A stretch of 64,000 nt of DNA, taken from contig JACRBL010000049.1 of assembly GCA_016234485.1 (NCBI GenBank), positions 1-64,000 of the forward strand, given 5' to 3'. Shown here piece by piece: positions 33,120-41,826 of the stretch (the first letter of the stretch is position 1; the number at the start of each line of letters is the position of its first letter). Under the pieces are notes generated by a model. The model was given only the letters and a program-made list of their open reading frames with translations, searched no databases and was not told the DNA's origin. The stretch is from Chloroflexota bacterium (GTDB lineage: Bacteria; Chloroflexota; Anaerolineae; Anaerolineales; Villigracilaceae). Both the position numbers and the translations under genes were made by a program.

Positions 33120-33764
33120 ATGACTCACAGTAAAACTGATGAAAGCCGGATTCGGGTGATCCTCGTTGACGATCATATTCAAGTCCACAAGGTTGTTGAA
33201 ATACTCCTTCGATCAACTCCTGATATTGAATTGGTTGCCACGGGAGCAAATGGCAGGGAGGCGCTTTGTCTTTGTGAGCAATTCCAACCCGACATTGTGT
33301 TGATGGACGTTATGATGCCCGTAATGGATGGAATAAAGGCAACAAAGGAATTGTTTGAACGCTTTCCTGAAATCAAGGTTTTGGTGCTGTCCAGTTTTCA
33401 TGATCATGAAAGCGTATATGCTATGCTTCGCAATGGCGCTGTGGGATATCTTACCAAGAGTTCCTTATCGAAAGACCTGGCGGCTACCATCCGGGACACG
33501 TTTCATGGAAAGATGGTTTTTTCGAGCGAAGTCGGAGTCCACCTTGTAACGCCACCCCAACCAGCCGTGAATTTTCACCTGACGGACCGTGAACTGCAGG
33601 TGTTGGTTTTAATGGCGGAAGGCTTGAATATGCCGGAAATTGCGGCTAAACTGATTGTCAGCCCGACTACCGTCAAATTCCACATGGAAAACATTTGTAA
33701 AAAACTGGGGATTCGCACACGATCCGAGGCATTGGTGATCGCGGCAAAGAATAACCTGGTGTAA
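33120..33764 (+). CDS. NarL/FixJ-family response regulator
   Basis: 214 residues. Receiver with DD at 17-18, phospho-Asp63 (IVLMDVMMP) and Lys in GAVGYLTKSS, and a C-terminal LuxR-type HTH (LTDRELQVLVLMAEGLNMPEIAAKL, TTVKFHMENICKKL). It stands alone between the MalT-like regulator and a strong terminator; the nearest kinase is encoded 340 nt downstream and is a different (HisKA) class, so pairing is uncertain. Confidence 0.87.
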   Translation: MTHSKTDESRIRVILVDDHIQVHKVVEILLRSTPDIELVATGANGREALCLCEQFQPDIVLMDVMMPVMDGIKATKELFERFPEIKVLVLSSFHDHESVYAMLRNGAVGYLTKSSLSKDLAATIRDTFHGKMVFSSEVGVHLVTPPQPAVNFHLTDRELQVLVLMAEGLNMPEIAAKLIVSPTTVKFHMENICKKLGIRTRSEALVIAAKNNLV

Positions 33765-33790
33765 GACAAGCAAACTTTGCGGTTTTGTAA

Positions 33791-33820
33791 GAGCCTATCC
33801 AATTGGATAGGCTCTTTTTT
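33791..33820 (+). terminator. Strong rho-independent terminator
   Basis: Perfect 10-bp stem GAGCCTATCC / GGATAGGCTC with an AATT loop, followed by seven T. It ends the response regulator message. Confidence 0.92.
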
Positions 33821-33950
33821 GAAAATACTCTCGCTTTTGAGAGTAGATAAATTGGCGGGAACTTCCTATAATATAGCAAAATGAAAAGCAAACAAACCAG
33901 GTCGAATACCCTACAGAAAATCCCTGTCAGAAGAAATATAAAACTTGTAT

Positions 33951-34010
33951 CACTTACTGGTTTTTGTGAAAAGAAAGTCTCATTTTTAGCCCAAAATACG
34001 AGAGAAAATG
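33951..34010 (+). repeat. Dispersed AT-rich intergenic repeat, copy A
   Basis: About 60 nt sharing the core GAAAAGAAAGT..CATTTT(T)AGCC(C)AAAAT with 55231-55290. It lies in a 343-nt region without genes before the hybrid-type sensor kinase. It may be a regulatory leader or a mobile remnant. Nothing else stands out in 33821-34107 besides a TATAAT at 33867-33872. Confidence 0.5.
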
Positions 34011-34107
34011 AGCAAATTTTGTGACTTACATTATGCAAAAATCAGTAGATGTCGAGCAGCATCAATAGGTGTGGGATTGTAGTTGTGAATTTGTCGAAGG
34101 AGAGACG

Positions 34108-35949
34108 ATGAATAAGTTTTTTGAAAAACAAACCATTGAAGAGCAAAAAGCCAGAAAAACCATCATGGAAGTGGCGTATCTCAGCTTGTCCGCTTTCTTG
34201 TTCCTTACAATGATCCTGGCGGGGCTTCCAAATTCCTTTGCCACCACAGCCGAACGAGTTGGCTATCTTATTCAGGGTTTTATTGCATTGGTATCTTTAA
34301 TTTGTTATGTGCTTTCCAGGTTAGGCAACCCCACGATCGGCGCTTATTTCATTCCATCCGGTTTGTTGTTGATGGCCGTTTATTTTATTTATCATTCAGG
34401 AATTGGCACCCCCAATGATCTGTTCTTCATTACGATTATAGTGATTGCCAGCATTACGGTCGGAATTCGCGGCACGGCATTGTTTACCGCGCTTTCAATC
34501 GTTGCCGTGGTCGGCCTCTACTTCGCTCAACGGAACGGGCTATTGCTGATAAAAACCGAAATTTCTTTTCTGATGATTGTGATTATTCTTGCCCATGTTC
34601 TGGGGAACTCATTCATCCTCATTTTTCTCATTCGCACCTTTAATAAGAACCTGTATCGCGCGCAGGAAGCAAATCAGGAATTGCGGCAACTCCAGGCTAG
34701 CCTGGAACAGCGCGTAGCGGATCGCACTCGTGATCTAGGCATTGCCTCGGATGTTTCGCGGCAGATCACGCGCGTGCTGGATTTGGATATTCTCCTGCCA
34801 GAATTGGTGGAGAGAACGCGGCAGGGATTCAATTTATACTCCGTTTCTTTGTTTCTATACGATCAGCAGAAAGAAGAACTTTTGCTGGTGGCCGGCACCG
34901 GCCGGGAAGGCGCTCGGATGAAGTCGGAAGCGAAATCTTTTCACATTAGCGCCCGCCCGAGCCTTGTGGCGCAGGCGGCGCGCGAACGCTCGAATGTGGT
35001 CATCAACGATGTGGAGAAGTCGGACTCGTACTTCCATAATCCGCACCTGCCCGAGACGAAATCTGAGGCGGTCTTTTCGATGCTGGTGGGCGAGCGCCTG
35101 GTTGGAACGCTCGACTTGCAGTCAAAGGAAAAGAACTTTTTCGGCGGAGAGGAAATTCAAATCTTCGTCACCCTTGCGGAACAGATCGCCATCGCGGTGC
35201 GCAATGCGGATCTGTACGGATTACAAACAAAGGCGGCCGAGGAATTGCGCCGTTCCGATTTGATGAAGAGCCAGTTCCTTTCGAGCATGAGCCATGAGTT
35301 GCGCACGCCCTTGAATGCGATCATCAACTTTACAGAACTAGTGGCCTTGGGCATGGTAGGCCCAGTTAACGAAGAGCAAAAGGAATTACTGGATAACTCG
35401 CTGAAGAGCTCGTTGCATCTCCTGCATTTGATCAACGATGTGCTGGACATCAGCAAGATCCAGGCGGGCAAGCTGACGTTGTTCATTGAACAGGATGTGG
35501 ATTTGTACGCCGAACTGAAAACCGTGACGGAGATGGTGCTACCGATGTTCAGGGATAAGCCGGTGGAATTGGTTCAGGACATTGACGATCACCTGCCGGT
35601 GATCACAGGCGACAAACGCCGTATCCGCCAGGTGTTATTGAACCTGTTGTCGAACGCCATCAAATTCACCGATAAAGGCACGGTAACGATGAGCGCCAAA
35701 CTCCAGGATGATGAGATTGTGTTTGCCGTGATTGACACCGGGCTGGGAATTTCGCCGGAAGCACAGTCGGTGATCTTCGAGCCATTCGTGCAGACCGTAG
35801 ATGGGATCAAAATGGAGCAGGGTACCGGGTTGGGTTTGCCAATCTCCCGCAGTCTTGTGAAGGCGCATGGCGGGGAATTGTGGATGGAGAGCCAGCGTGG
35901 CGATGGCTCTGCCTTCTATTTCACCCTGCCGGCCAATCGAAAATCATGA
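34108..35949 (+). CDS. Membrane sensor histidine kinase (MASE-like TM region, GAF, HisKA)
   Basis: 613 residues. Six predicted membrane helices (residues ~20-190), a coiled coil (QEANQELRQLQASLEQRVADRTRDLG), a GAF domain (~215-375), a HisKA domain with phospho-acceptor His396 in SSMSHELRTPLNAI, and an HATPase_c with N box NLLSNAIKFTD, DTGLGIS and GTGLGL. The ATG at 34108 after GAAGGAGA is preferred to an in-frame 34069 start. Two receiver-only proteins follow immediately, so it likely heads a multistep phosphorelay. Confidence 0.9.
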   Translation: MNKFFEKQTIEEQKARKTIMEVAYLSLSAFLFLTMILAGLPNSFATTAERVGYLIQGFIALVSLICYVLSRLGNPTIGAYFIPSGLLLMAVYFIYHSGIGTPNDLFFITIIVIASITVGIRGTALFTALSIVAVVGLYFAQRNGLLLIKTEISFLMIVIILAHVLGNSFILIFLIRTFNKNLYRAQEANQELRQLQASLEQRVADRTRDLGIASDVSRQITRVLDLDILLPELVERTRQGFNLYSVSLFLYDQQKEELLLVAGTGREGARMKSEAKSFHISARPSLVAQAARERSNVVINDVEKSDSYFHNPHLPETKSEAVFSMLVGERLVGTLDLQSKEKNFFGGEEIQIFVTLAEQIAIAVRNADLYGLQTKAAEELRRSDLMKSQFLSSMSHELRTPLNAIINFTELVALGMVGPVNEEQKELLDNSLKSSLHLLHLINDVLDISKIQAGKLTLFIEQDVDLYAELKTVTEMVLPMFRDKPVELVQDIDDHLPVITGDKRRIRQVLLNLLSNAIKFTDKGTVTMSAKLQDDEIVFAVIDTGLGISPEAQSVIFEPFVQTVDGIKMEQGTGLGLPISRSLVKAHGGELWMESQRGDGSAFYFTLPANRKS

Positions 35950-35966
35950 AAATAGGAGATTCAAAT

Positions 35967-36386
35967 ATGGAAAAGAAATCAATCCAACAAGCCTCTTTCC
36001 TGTACGTTGAAGACGACGCATCCAACCGCCAGGTGATGCAACTGCTCATGCAGAAAGTCATGCGTGCGCAAGCGCTAATCATCTTTGAAGACAGCGTTGA
36101 TTTTATGACGAGGGTCAAAGCATTGTCCCCGCGCCCGGATGTCGCCCTGCTAGATATCCACGTTCGCCCTCATAATGGATTTGAGATGCTCGACATGCTA
36201 CGCGCAGACCCGCAGTTTCACCATATTACAGTCATTGCCTTGACTGCCAGTGTGACGAATGAGGAAGTGGAACAACTGCGTTCGAGTGGTTTTGACGGCG
36301 CAATCGGCAAGCCCCTTCGAGCATCCATCTTCCCTGGTTTGTTGGAGCGGATATTAAAAGGTGAATCCGTTTGGTATGTTTCATGA
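35967..36386 (+). CDS. Single-domain response regulator (receiver only)
   Basis: 139 residues, receiver alone: acidic ED/D in YVEDDASNRQ, phospho-Asp63 (VALLDIHV), Lys in GKPLRASIF. No output domain, so it works by protein contact, like Spo0F or CheY. ATG at 35967 follows TAGGAGA. It begins 17 nt after the kinase and is a paralogue of the next gene, sharing the ending KP-(L/I)-x-ASxFPG...G-x-SVW. Confidence 0.85.
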   Translation: MEKKSIQQASFLYVEDDASNRQVMQLLMQKVMRAQALIIFEDSVDFMTRVKALSPRPDVALLDIHVRPHNGFEMLDMLRADPQFHHITVIALTASVTNEEVEQLRSSGFDGAIGKPLRASIFPGLLERILKGESVWYVS

Positions 36387-36431
36387 ACCGGTCAAAAGGA
36401 TTTTGCAACCCTCGCAAAGAAGGAGTCTCGT

Positions 36432-36857
36432 ATGTCGAACATATTGGAAGGAAAACGGATTTTTATAATCGAAGATGATGTTCTAAACCTGGCAATATTC
36501 AGCGCCTGCTTACGCAAGAGCGGCGCAATCATAGTGGAGGATGTTTTTGGCTATGGCTTTGCTCACGGCGTTGCCGCCCACATAAGCGAACGCCTGCCGG
36601 TTGACCTTATTGTGCTCGACATCATGTTGCGCAGAGGGTTGAACGGGTATGATGTTTACAATGAAATCCGAAAAACCCCTCAGATGGCGGATATTCCAAT
36701 TGTTGTGGTTACGTCCCTGGATTCTGAAACTGAAATTCCGAAGGCAAAAGCCAGGGGACTGAATGGCTTTATCAGCAAACCCATCAACGCCTCGGAATTT
36801 CCCGGACAATTGGCCTCGATCATTAGCGGTAAAAGCGTTTGGATTAACAGCCGATAG
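36432..36857 (+). CDS. Single-domain response regulator (receiver only)
   Basis: 141 residues. Receiver with EDD (FIIEDDVLN), phospho-Asp63 (IVLDIML) and Lys in FISKPINAS. Paralogous to the preceding receiver; the shared C-terminal SVW tail suggests both dock on the same partner. Strong ribosome-binding site (AGAAGGAG). A conserved promoter box lies just after it. Confidence 0.85.
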   Translation: MSNILEGKRIFIIEDDVLNLAIFSACLRKSGAIIVEDVFGYGFAHGVAAHISERLPVDLIVLDIMLRRGLNGYDVYNEIRKTPQMADIPIVVVTSLDSETEIPKAKARGLNGFISKPINASEFPGQLASIISGKSVWINSR

Positions 36858-36892
36858 CGTTTAGCAATGGCCCTGGCGTCTCTCTGCTTCAA

Positions 36893-36949
36893 AATAAACC
36901 TTGAAATAAACTTTTGCCCGATGTCAAAGAAGGCAAGTTGGGCTATATA
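36893..36949 (+). promoter_or_regulatory. Conserved direct-repeat promoter box, copy 1
   Basis: AATAAAC at 36893-36899 and again at 36905-36911 (12-bp step), then GCCCGATG, a -35-like ATGTCA (36921-36926), 17-bp spacer and -10 TATATA (36944-36949). Same architecture as 37691-37747 and 46006-46062. It precedes the HD-GYP gene. Confidence 0.65.
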
Positions 36950-37021
36950 GCATTCACTGCCGATGGATAATGGCTAGCCTTATCTCATATAAAATTTGTT
37001 TGATATTTTTGAGGAAACAAA

Positions 37022-37666
37022 TTGAACCTGGACCAAATTTACGATCTGCATGTTGAAAGCCTCGTGCGCATGCTTGCTTTACGCGATATCGAGACAGAAA
37101 CGCATACCCAGCGTGTTGCGGCCGCGGTCCAGGGTCTGGCGTATATCTGGGAGTTTCCATCGAACCAAATTGTTCACCTCCGCCGCGGCGCGTTATTGCA
37201 TGACATCGGAAAGATTGGCGTGCCTGACCATATCCTGCGCAAAAACGTCCCGCTCACGGCGGAAGAGCGCGCCATAATTTCTAGGCATCCTGCTGTTGCG
37301 TATGAATTATTGTCCCCATTATCCTATCTTCGCCCGGCATTGGATATCCCTTATTGCCACCATGAGAAATGGGATGGGACGGGTTATCCGCGCGGCCTGA
37401 AAGGAAGGCAAATTCCCTTTGCCGCGCGGCTTTTTGCCGTCGTGGACACCTGGGATGCCCTGCTTTCCGATCGCCCCTATCGCCTTGCCTGGTCGGTAGA
37501 CCAAACCAGGGATTATATGCGGGCTCAATCCGGTAAATCCTTTGAACCGAATATCGTGGAAACCTTCCTAAGCGCTCTGGATGCCTCAAATAAGATTGCC
37601 TTTTGCCCATCGGCATCGAAATCGCCTTCTCTCCGTTTCGCTGATTTAAGTGGGATATCGGCTTAA
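37022..37666 (+). CDS. HD-GYP domain protein (putative c-di-GMP phosphodiesterase)
   Basis: 214 residues with HD-GYP signatures HTQRVAAAVQGLA, LLHDIGKIGVPDHIL, HPAVAYELL, HHEKWDGTGYPRGLKG and DTWDALLSDRPYR. The family hydrolyses cyclic di-GMP. There is no receiver, so it may be driven by the upstream receiver-only proteins. Start is a TTG after GAGG; no better in-frame start is available. A ~60-residue tail is unlike the family. It lies 165 nt after the receiver gene behind a conserved promoter box. Confidence 0.82.
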   Translation: MNLDQIYDLHVESLVRMLALRDIETETHTQRVAAAVQGLAYIWEFPSNQIVHLRRGALLHDIGKIGVPDHILRKNVPLTAEERAIISRHPAVAYELLSPLSYLRPALDIPYCHHEKWDGTGYPRGLKGRQIPFAARLFAVVDTWDALLSDRPYRLAWSVDQTRDYMRAQSGKSFEPNIVETFLSALDASNKIAFCPSASKSPSLRFADLSGISA

Positions 37667-37690
37667 GTTCAGCAATTTCGGAGGCCCGGA

Positions 37691-37747
37691 AATAAACCTC
37701 GAAATAAACTTTCGCCCGATGACAGGGGGAATATGGAAGGCTAAACT
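37691..37747 (+). promoter_or_regulatory. Conserved direct-repeat promoter box, copy 2
   Basis: AATAAAC at 37691-37697 and 37703-37709, then TTTCGCCCGATGAC, -35 ATGACA (37719-37724), 17-bp spacer, -10 TAAACT (37742-37747). The ATG of the NapH-like gene is 40 nt after the -10. Confidence 0.72.
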
Positions 37748-37786
37748 ACATTCACAAACAATCCGTGAATCAATTGGAGACCTTCC

Positions 37787-38758
37787 ATGTCAAACACACA
37801 AAGACTCAAAAACGATTTCAATTTCAAAAAAATGACCGTCCCACTGGTGGTCATGCTCGCCTTTCTGACCCTGGGATTCGTGATGTGGCGTTCCTCGGGC
37901 GCGATTATGGCGCTGTTTTTCTTTGGTTACATCGGCATTTCTGTTGGCATTGGCTTGGGGTTATATGCCGCCCTGCCCAAAAAGAAAAAACCGCTTGGCC
38001 GTAAACTGTCGCTCTTCCTGGTTGGCTCGTTCCTGGTCGGGTTTGCCGCGATTTACGGCGGCGAGAATATGCAGATCGAAGGCATGTTCTTCGGATTGCT
38101 GAGCGGAGTCTTTCAGGCGGCAGTTGTCCACTACCTGATCGCCAAAGTTTTCGGTCCGATGTTGTTCGGACGCATCTGGTGTGGGTGGGCTTGCTGGACG
38201 GTGATGATATTGGATCTGCTACCTTTTCAGCGCCCGGCGGGTCGTTTGTCCGGACGTTGGGGCTGGTTCCGTTACCTGCACTTTATCCTTAGCCTCGGGC
38301 TGGTCGCGGCGGCCTGGTACGGATTTGGCTTCCGCGAAGGCGCAATGGGACAAGCCGCTCTGGTCTGGTACATCGTCGGCAACCTGTTCTATTACCTGAT
38401 CGGGATCGCGCTGGCTTATGCCTTGAAAGATAACCGCGCGTTTTGCAAATACATTTGTCCGGTGACTGTGCCGCTGAAAATCACCTCCCGCTTTGCCCTG
38501 CTCAAAATTGGCGGTGAAGCCGAGAAGTGCAATGACTGCCAGGCCTGCGTGAAGATGTGCCCGATGGATATCCGCGTGCCCGAATATATTCTCAACAACC
38601 AGCGCGTGCTTTCCACGGAATGCAGTCTATGCCAAACCTGCATCACGGTCTGCGCCAAGGATGCGTTGAAACTATCCTTTGGCTTCGACTTGGGCGGCAA
38701 GGATTTACTCCGCGAGCGCGCCCCCAAGTTGCCCGCTGAGGCTGTGGCAGCGGATTAA
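37787..38758 (+). CDS. NapH/polyferredoxin-like membrane FeS protein
   Basis: 323 residues with about six membrane helices and two C-terminal [4Fe-4S] sites (CNDCQACVKMCP and CSLCQTCITVCA). The conserved FGRIWCGWACWTVMILD and FCKYICPVTVP motifs are those of NapH/NosR/CcoG-type proteins, which relay electrons across the membrane. It probably links quinol or cytoplasmic donors to an outward acceptor; the partner is not encoded next to it. It has its own conserved promoter box and is followed by a hairpin. Confidence 0.8.
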   Translation: MSNTQRLKNDFNFKKMTVPLVVMLAFLTLGFVMWRSSGAIMALFFFGYIGISVGIGLGLYAALPKKKKPLGRKLSLFLVGSFLVGFAAIYGGENMQIEGMFFGLLSGVFQAAVVHYLIAKVFGPMLFGRIWCGWACWTVMILDLLPFQRPAGRLSGRWGWFRYLHFILSLGLVAAAWYGFGFREGAMGQAALVWYIVGNLFYYLIGIALAYALKDNRAFCKYICPVTVPLKITSRFALLKIGGEAEKCNDCQACVKMCPMDIRVPEYILNNQRVLSTECSLCQTCITVCAKDALKLSFGFDLGGKDLLRERAPKLPAEAVAAD

Positions 38759-38767
38759 TCAGACAAA

Positions 38768-38794
38768 CCCTAAAGGTCTCTGAGACCTTTAGGG
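38768..38794. repeat. Perfect 12-bp hairpin, AGACC-type palindrome
   Basis: CCCTAAAGGTCT and its exact complement around a 3-nt loop. It is related to the hairpin at 58072-58104 (shared GGTCT-nnn-AGACC core), so it is a dispersed palindrome that may also act as a terminator for the NapH-like gene. Confidence 0.65.
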
Positions 38795-38818
38795 TCTCAA
38801 CAACAGGAGAATCTTCAA

Positions 38819-39445
38819 ATGAAACGAAAACCCTTCACCCTCGCTGTGACATACTGGATCGCGATCATCGTCATTGCCCATTTCTTTGCGCCGCCAGGAT
38901 ACGTTTGGACGCAAAATACGATCAGTGAACTGGCCTCCCAGGGCCACACATACAAGTGGATCATGCAGGCCGGCCTGTCGGGTTTCGGCGCCCTGGTAAT
39001 GCTGGCCGTTGGAATGTCCATCTTTAGAACGAAAAAGGCGCTCATTCCCGTGCTCCCCGTGATGCTGTATGGTCTGGGCGTATTCTTATCTGGCATCTAT
39101 TGCGCCGCGCCGATCGATCCTTCGATTGAGTACTCAGTTGCGGAAGCTAGGTTACATTCTACCTTTGCAACAGCAGCGGGTTTGAGTCTGAGTGCGGGCA
39201 TTTTGTGGCACATTTTCGCATCTTCCAATGGAAGTGAAAAACTGGCGCACACCATCTTTCTCGCCGCCGTGGTTGGTTTTTCGATGCTCTTTGGCTTGGT
39301 TGAGAACGGCACGATTGATGCCGGATTAGGGATTGTGCAACGATGCGTCTATTTGAGCGGTTTTGCCTGGCTTATCTATCAAGAACACACATTTGTGAAT
39401 AAACGACAAACCCAAGCGAGTTTTCAGAAAGAGTTTGCTGCATGA
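38819..39445 (+). CDS. DUF998-family membrane protein
   Basis: 208 residues, about six membrane helices, with the family pattern HFFAPPGYVWTQNTISELASQGHTYKWIMQAGL. The biochemical role is unknown. ACAGGAG supports the start. Its stop overlaps the ATG of the amidohydrolase gene (ATGA), so the two are co-translated. Confidence 0.75.
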   Translation: MKRKPFTLAVTYWIAIIVIAHFFAPPGYVWTQNTISELASQGHTYKWIMQAGLSGFGALVMLAVGMSIFRTKKALIPVLPVMLYGLGVFLSGIYCAAPIDPSIEYSVAEARLHSTFATAAGLSLSAGILWHIFASSNGSEKLAHTIFLAAVVGFSMLFGLVENGTIDAGLGIVQRCVYLSGFAWLIYQEHTFVNKRQTQASFQKEFAA

Positions 39446-40932
39446 AAATTACACTTTATTACCTCCTTGTCGGAATCCTGTTTTTGGCAGGCGTGGGATT
39501 GTTCACACTCTTCAACCAGGGTATTCTCGACTTCAACCAGCCATACGCCCGCAATCTCCCGCAAAGGCTTGGGGATCACAATCCGGTTGTGGCGTTTGTG
39601 AACGTCAACGTTGTCCCGATGGACAGTGAACGGATTTTGGATGACCAGACTGTCGTCGTGCGCGACGGGGCGATTGAGTCGATTGGGTCCAGCGGCCAGA
39701 TCGAAGTCCCGGCTGAGGCGTTGATCGTAGATGGGCGCGGAAAATATCTCATGCCCGGTCTGGTTGACATGCACGTCCATGTGACCAATGAAAACGAGTT
39801 ATTTCTCTTCGTCGCCCATGGCGTGACCTCAGTGCGTAACCTATGGGGCGGGCTGAACGGCGCCGACCATTTAGGGTGGCGCGCTAAAATCGAGGCTGGC
39901 GAAATGTTTGGGCCGACTCTCTACACCGCCGGTCCGATCATGGAAGGTCCCCCCAAGACCGTGCCGTGGATGCAGGTCTACGAAGACCCGGAAAGTGCGG
40001 CAGAAGCGGTCAATCAGCAGATTGACCAAGGCTACGATTTCATCAAGGTCTACGACTACATCAGCCTGCCGGTGTATGAGGCTGTCATCGAGACGGCTCA
40101 GGCCCGGGGCGTGATGGTGGTGGGTCACACTCCCAGGAAGGTCGGGCTGGAACGGGTTTTGAACAGCGGGCAGGTTACCATCGAGCATATCTCGGGGTTT
40201 ATTGACGCAGACGCCGGGGAGTACGGCGTCCCGGAGAGCGAGTTGCCGACATACGCAAAGATGGCCGCGGCTGACGGCGTCTACATCTGCCCGACGATTG
40301 CCGTGTACCAGTTGTATGTTCCCGATGAAGATTTGCACCTGTTGGTAGAACGCCCGGAAATGGACTTGGTCTCTCCCAGGACGAAATTCATGTGGAAATA
40401 TCTCCAGCGCCCCGGTTCGATGGGCAATGTCACTTATCAGGGTGATTACCCGGCCCGCATCAACGAGATGTTCTTGAACGTCACCCGTATCCTGCACGAA
40501 CACGGCGTGAAGTTCATCCTGGGAACCGACACCAACAATCCCTACCTGGTTCCCGGCGCATCCCTGTTCGATGAGTTGGATTACCTGGTCGAGGCTGGGT
40601 TTAGTCCCTACGAAGCCCTCGAAACTGGCACTCGCAACGCCGCTGAAGCGATGGGCAAGTCCGATGAGTTCGGCACCATCGAAGTTGGCAAACGCGCGGA
40701 CTTGATCCTGCTGGAAAATAATCCTTTATTGGATGTGAGCAATATCCAAAACCGATCGGGCGTGATGGTGCGCGGTCGCTGGCTGACCAACGAACAATTG
40801 CAGTCCATGTTGGATGGGTTGGTTGAATCCTACAAGCCCAATTTGGTGGAGCGTCTTTGGCCGCTCGGTTTGATGGCGCTCTCAATTTACATGATCGTTC
40901 GAAAGGCGCGACGGACTTCACGGGAGCAATAA
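39442..40932 (+). CDS. Membrane-anchored amidohydrolase (imidazolonepropionase/prolidase-like)
   Basis: 496 residues. A membrane helix at 4-24 anchors an extracytoplasmic amidohydrolase. Metal-site signatures: HVH in MPGLVDMHVHV, Lys in YDFIKVYDY, His in MVVGHT and VTIEHISG, and Asp in FILGTDTNNP, with the C-terminal GTIEVGKRADLILLE. A second hydrophobic segment (WPLGLMALSIYMIV) ends it. The family cleaves C-N bonds in cyclic amides, peptides or dipeptides such as Xaa-Pro; the substrate is unknown. Coupled to the DUF998 gene. Confidence 0.82.
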   Translation: MKITLYYLLVGILFLAGVGLFTLFNQGILDFNQPYARNLPQRLGDHNPVVAFVNVNVVPMDSERILDDQTVVVRDGAIESIGSSGQIEVPAEALIVDGRGKYLMPGLVDMHVHVTNENELFLFVAHGVTSVRNLWGGLNGADHLGWRAKIEAGEMFGPTLYTAGPIMEGPPKTVPWMQVYEDPESAAEAVNQQIDQGYDFIKVYDYISLPVYEAVIETAQARGVMVVGHTPRKVGLERVLNSGQVTIEHISGFIDADAGEYGVPESELPTYAKMAAADGVYICPTIAVYQLYVPDEDLHLLVERPEMDLVSPRTKFMWKYLQRPGSMGNVTYQGDYPARINEMFLNVTRILHEHGVKFILGTDTNNPYLVPGASLFDELDYLVEAGFSPYEALETGTRNAAEAMGKSDEFGTIEVGKRADLILLENNPLLDVSNIQNRSGVMVRGRWLTNEQLQSMLDGLVESYKPNLVERLWPLGLMALSIYMIVRKARRTSREQ

Positions 40933-40933
40933 G

Positions 40934-41779
40934 ATGGATGATAAAAAACCTACTCTGCCCTCGGAGGATGAAAAAGGGATTCATTATGAAATCAAAGTCA
41001 AAGGTCAGTTGGAAGAACATTGGGCTGATTGGTTGGGCGGTCTAAGCATCACGCACGACGCACATGGAAATTCGCTCCTGACCGGCGTCGTCCCCGACCA
41101 GGCCGCGTTGCATGGAATTCTGGCGCAGATCCGCGATTTGGGATTGACTCTGATCTCGCTGACGCCTCAAGACGTGGAAAAAATGGAAGACACTGATGAA
41201 AACTCAATGGAAACACCACCCGAAGTTCCGAATAACATCCATTATGCAGGTTTTGCCAAACGGCTGACAGCCTTTGCATTCGACTACCTCATCATCTGCG
41301 GTTATATCGCCCTGCTGATCGCAGCAACCTTGGCGGTATTCAAGATCGCCGAGTTCATGGGACTGTCTTTAGGCTGGCCAGAGAATCCTCTCCTGGCTGA
41401 CCTGATGGCCTTTGTTACATTGATCCTGCCCGTCATTCTGTATTTCACCCTGCAAGAGAGTTCTCCCAGGCAGGCGACCTGGGGCAAGAGAAAAGCGGGC
41501 ATTCGCGCGGTCAACGCCAATGGTGAGACATTGACCAGGCTGCAAGCCTTTGTACGTTCCCTGGTTAAGTTCCTGCCCTGGCAAATCGCCCACACCAGTA
41601 TTTATCACATTGAAGGATTACCGTTTGCACCTGTGGAGCCATCCCCTATGGTGATAACCGGGTTCGTACTGGTTTACCTGTTAGTCGGGATTTATGTCGC
41701 TTCGGCGCTGATCTCGAAAAAACACCGCACGCCCTATGACTGGGCATCCGGTTCGTATGTAATCGTTGAAAAAGGATAA
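40934..41779 (+). CDS. RDD-family membrane protein with N-terminal cytoplasmic domain
   Basis: 281 residues. Residues ~1-90 form a soluble domain containing the repeated phrase LTGVVPDQAALHGILAQIRDLGLTLISL, typical of a small cytoplasmic module found fused to other proteins. Residues ~100-281 are an RDD domain (GFAKRLTAFAFDYLIICGYI, WGKRKAGIRAVNANG) with four membrane helices. RDD proteins may be transporters or sensors. It begins 1 nt after the amidohydrolase stop. Confidence 0.75.
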   Translation: MDDKKPTLPSEDEKGIHYEIKVKGQLEEHWADWLGGLSITHDAHGNSLLTGVVPDQAALHGILAQIRDLGLTLISLTPQDVEKMEDTDENSMETPPEVPNNIHYAGFAKRLTAFAFDYLIICGYIALLIAATLAVFKIAEFMGLSLGWPENPLLADLMAFVTLILPVILYFTLQESSPRQATWGKRKAGIRAVNANGETLTRLQAFVRSLVKFLPWQIAHTSIYHIEGLPFAPVEPSPMVITGFVLVYLLVGIYVASALISKKHRTPYDWASGSYVIVEKG

Positions 41780-41826
41780 CGGTTGCAATTAACAGATTCT
41801 TCTAAATTTGGAAAAGGAAATTTGAA

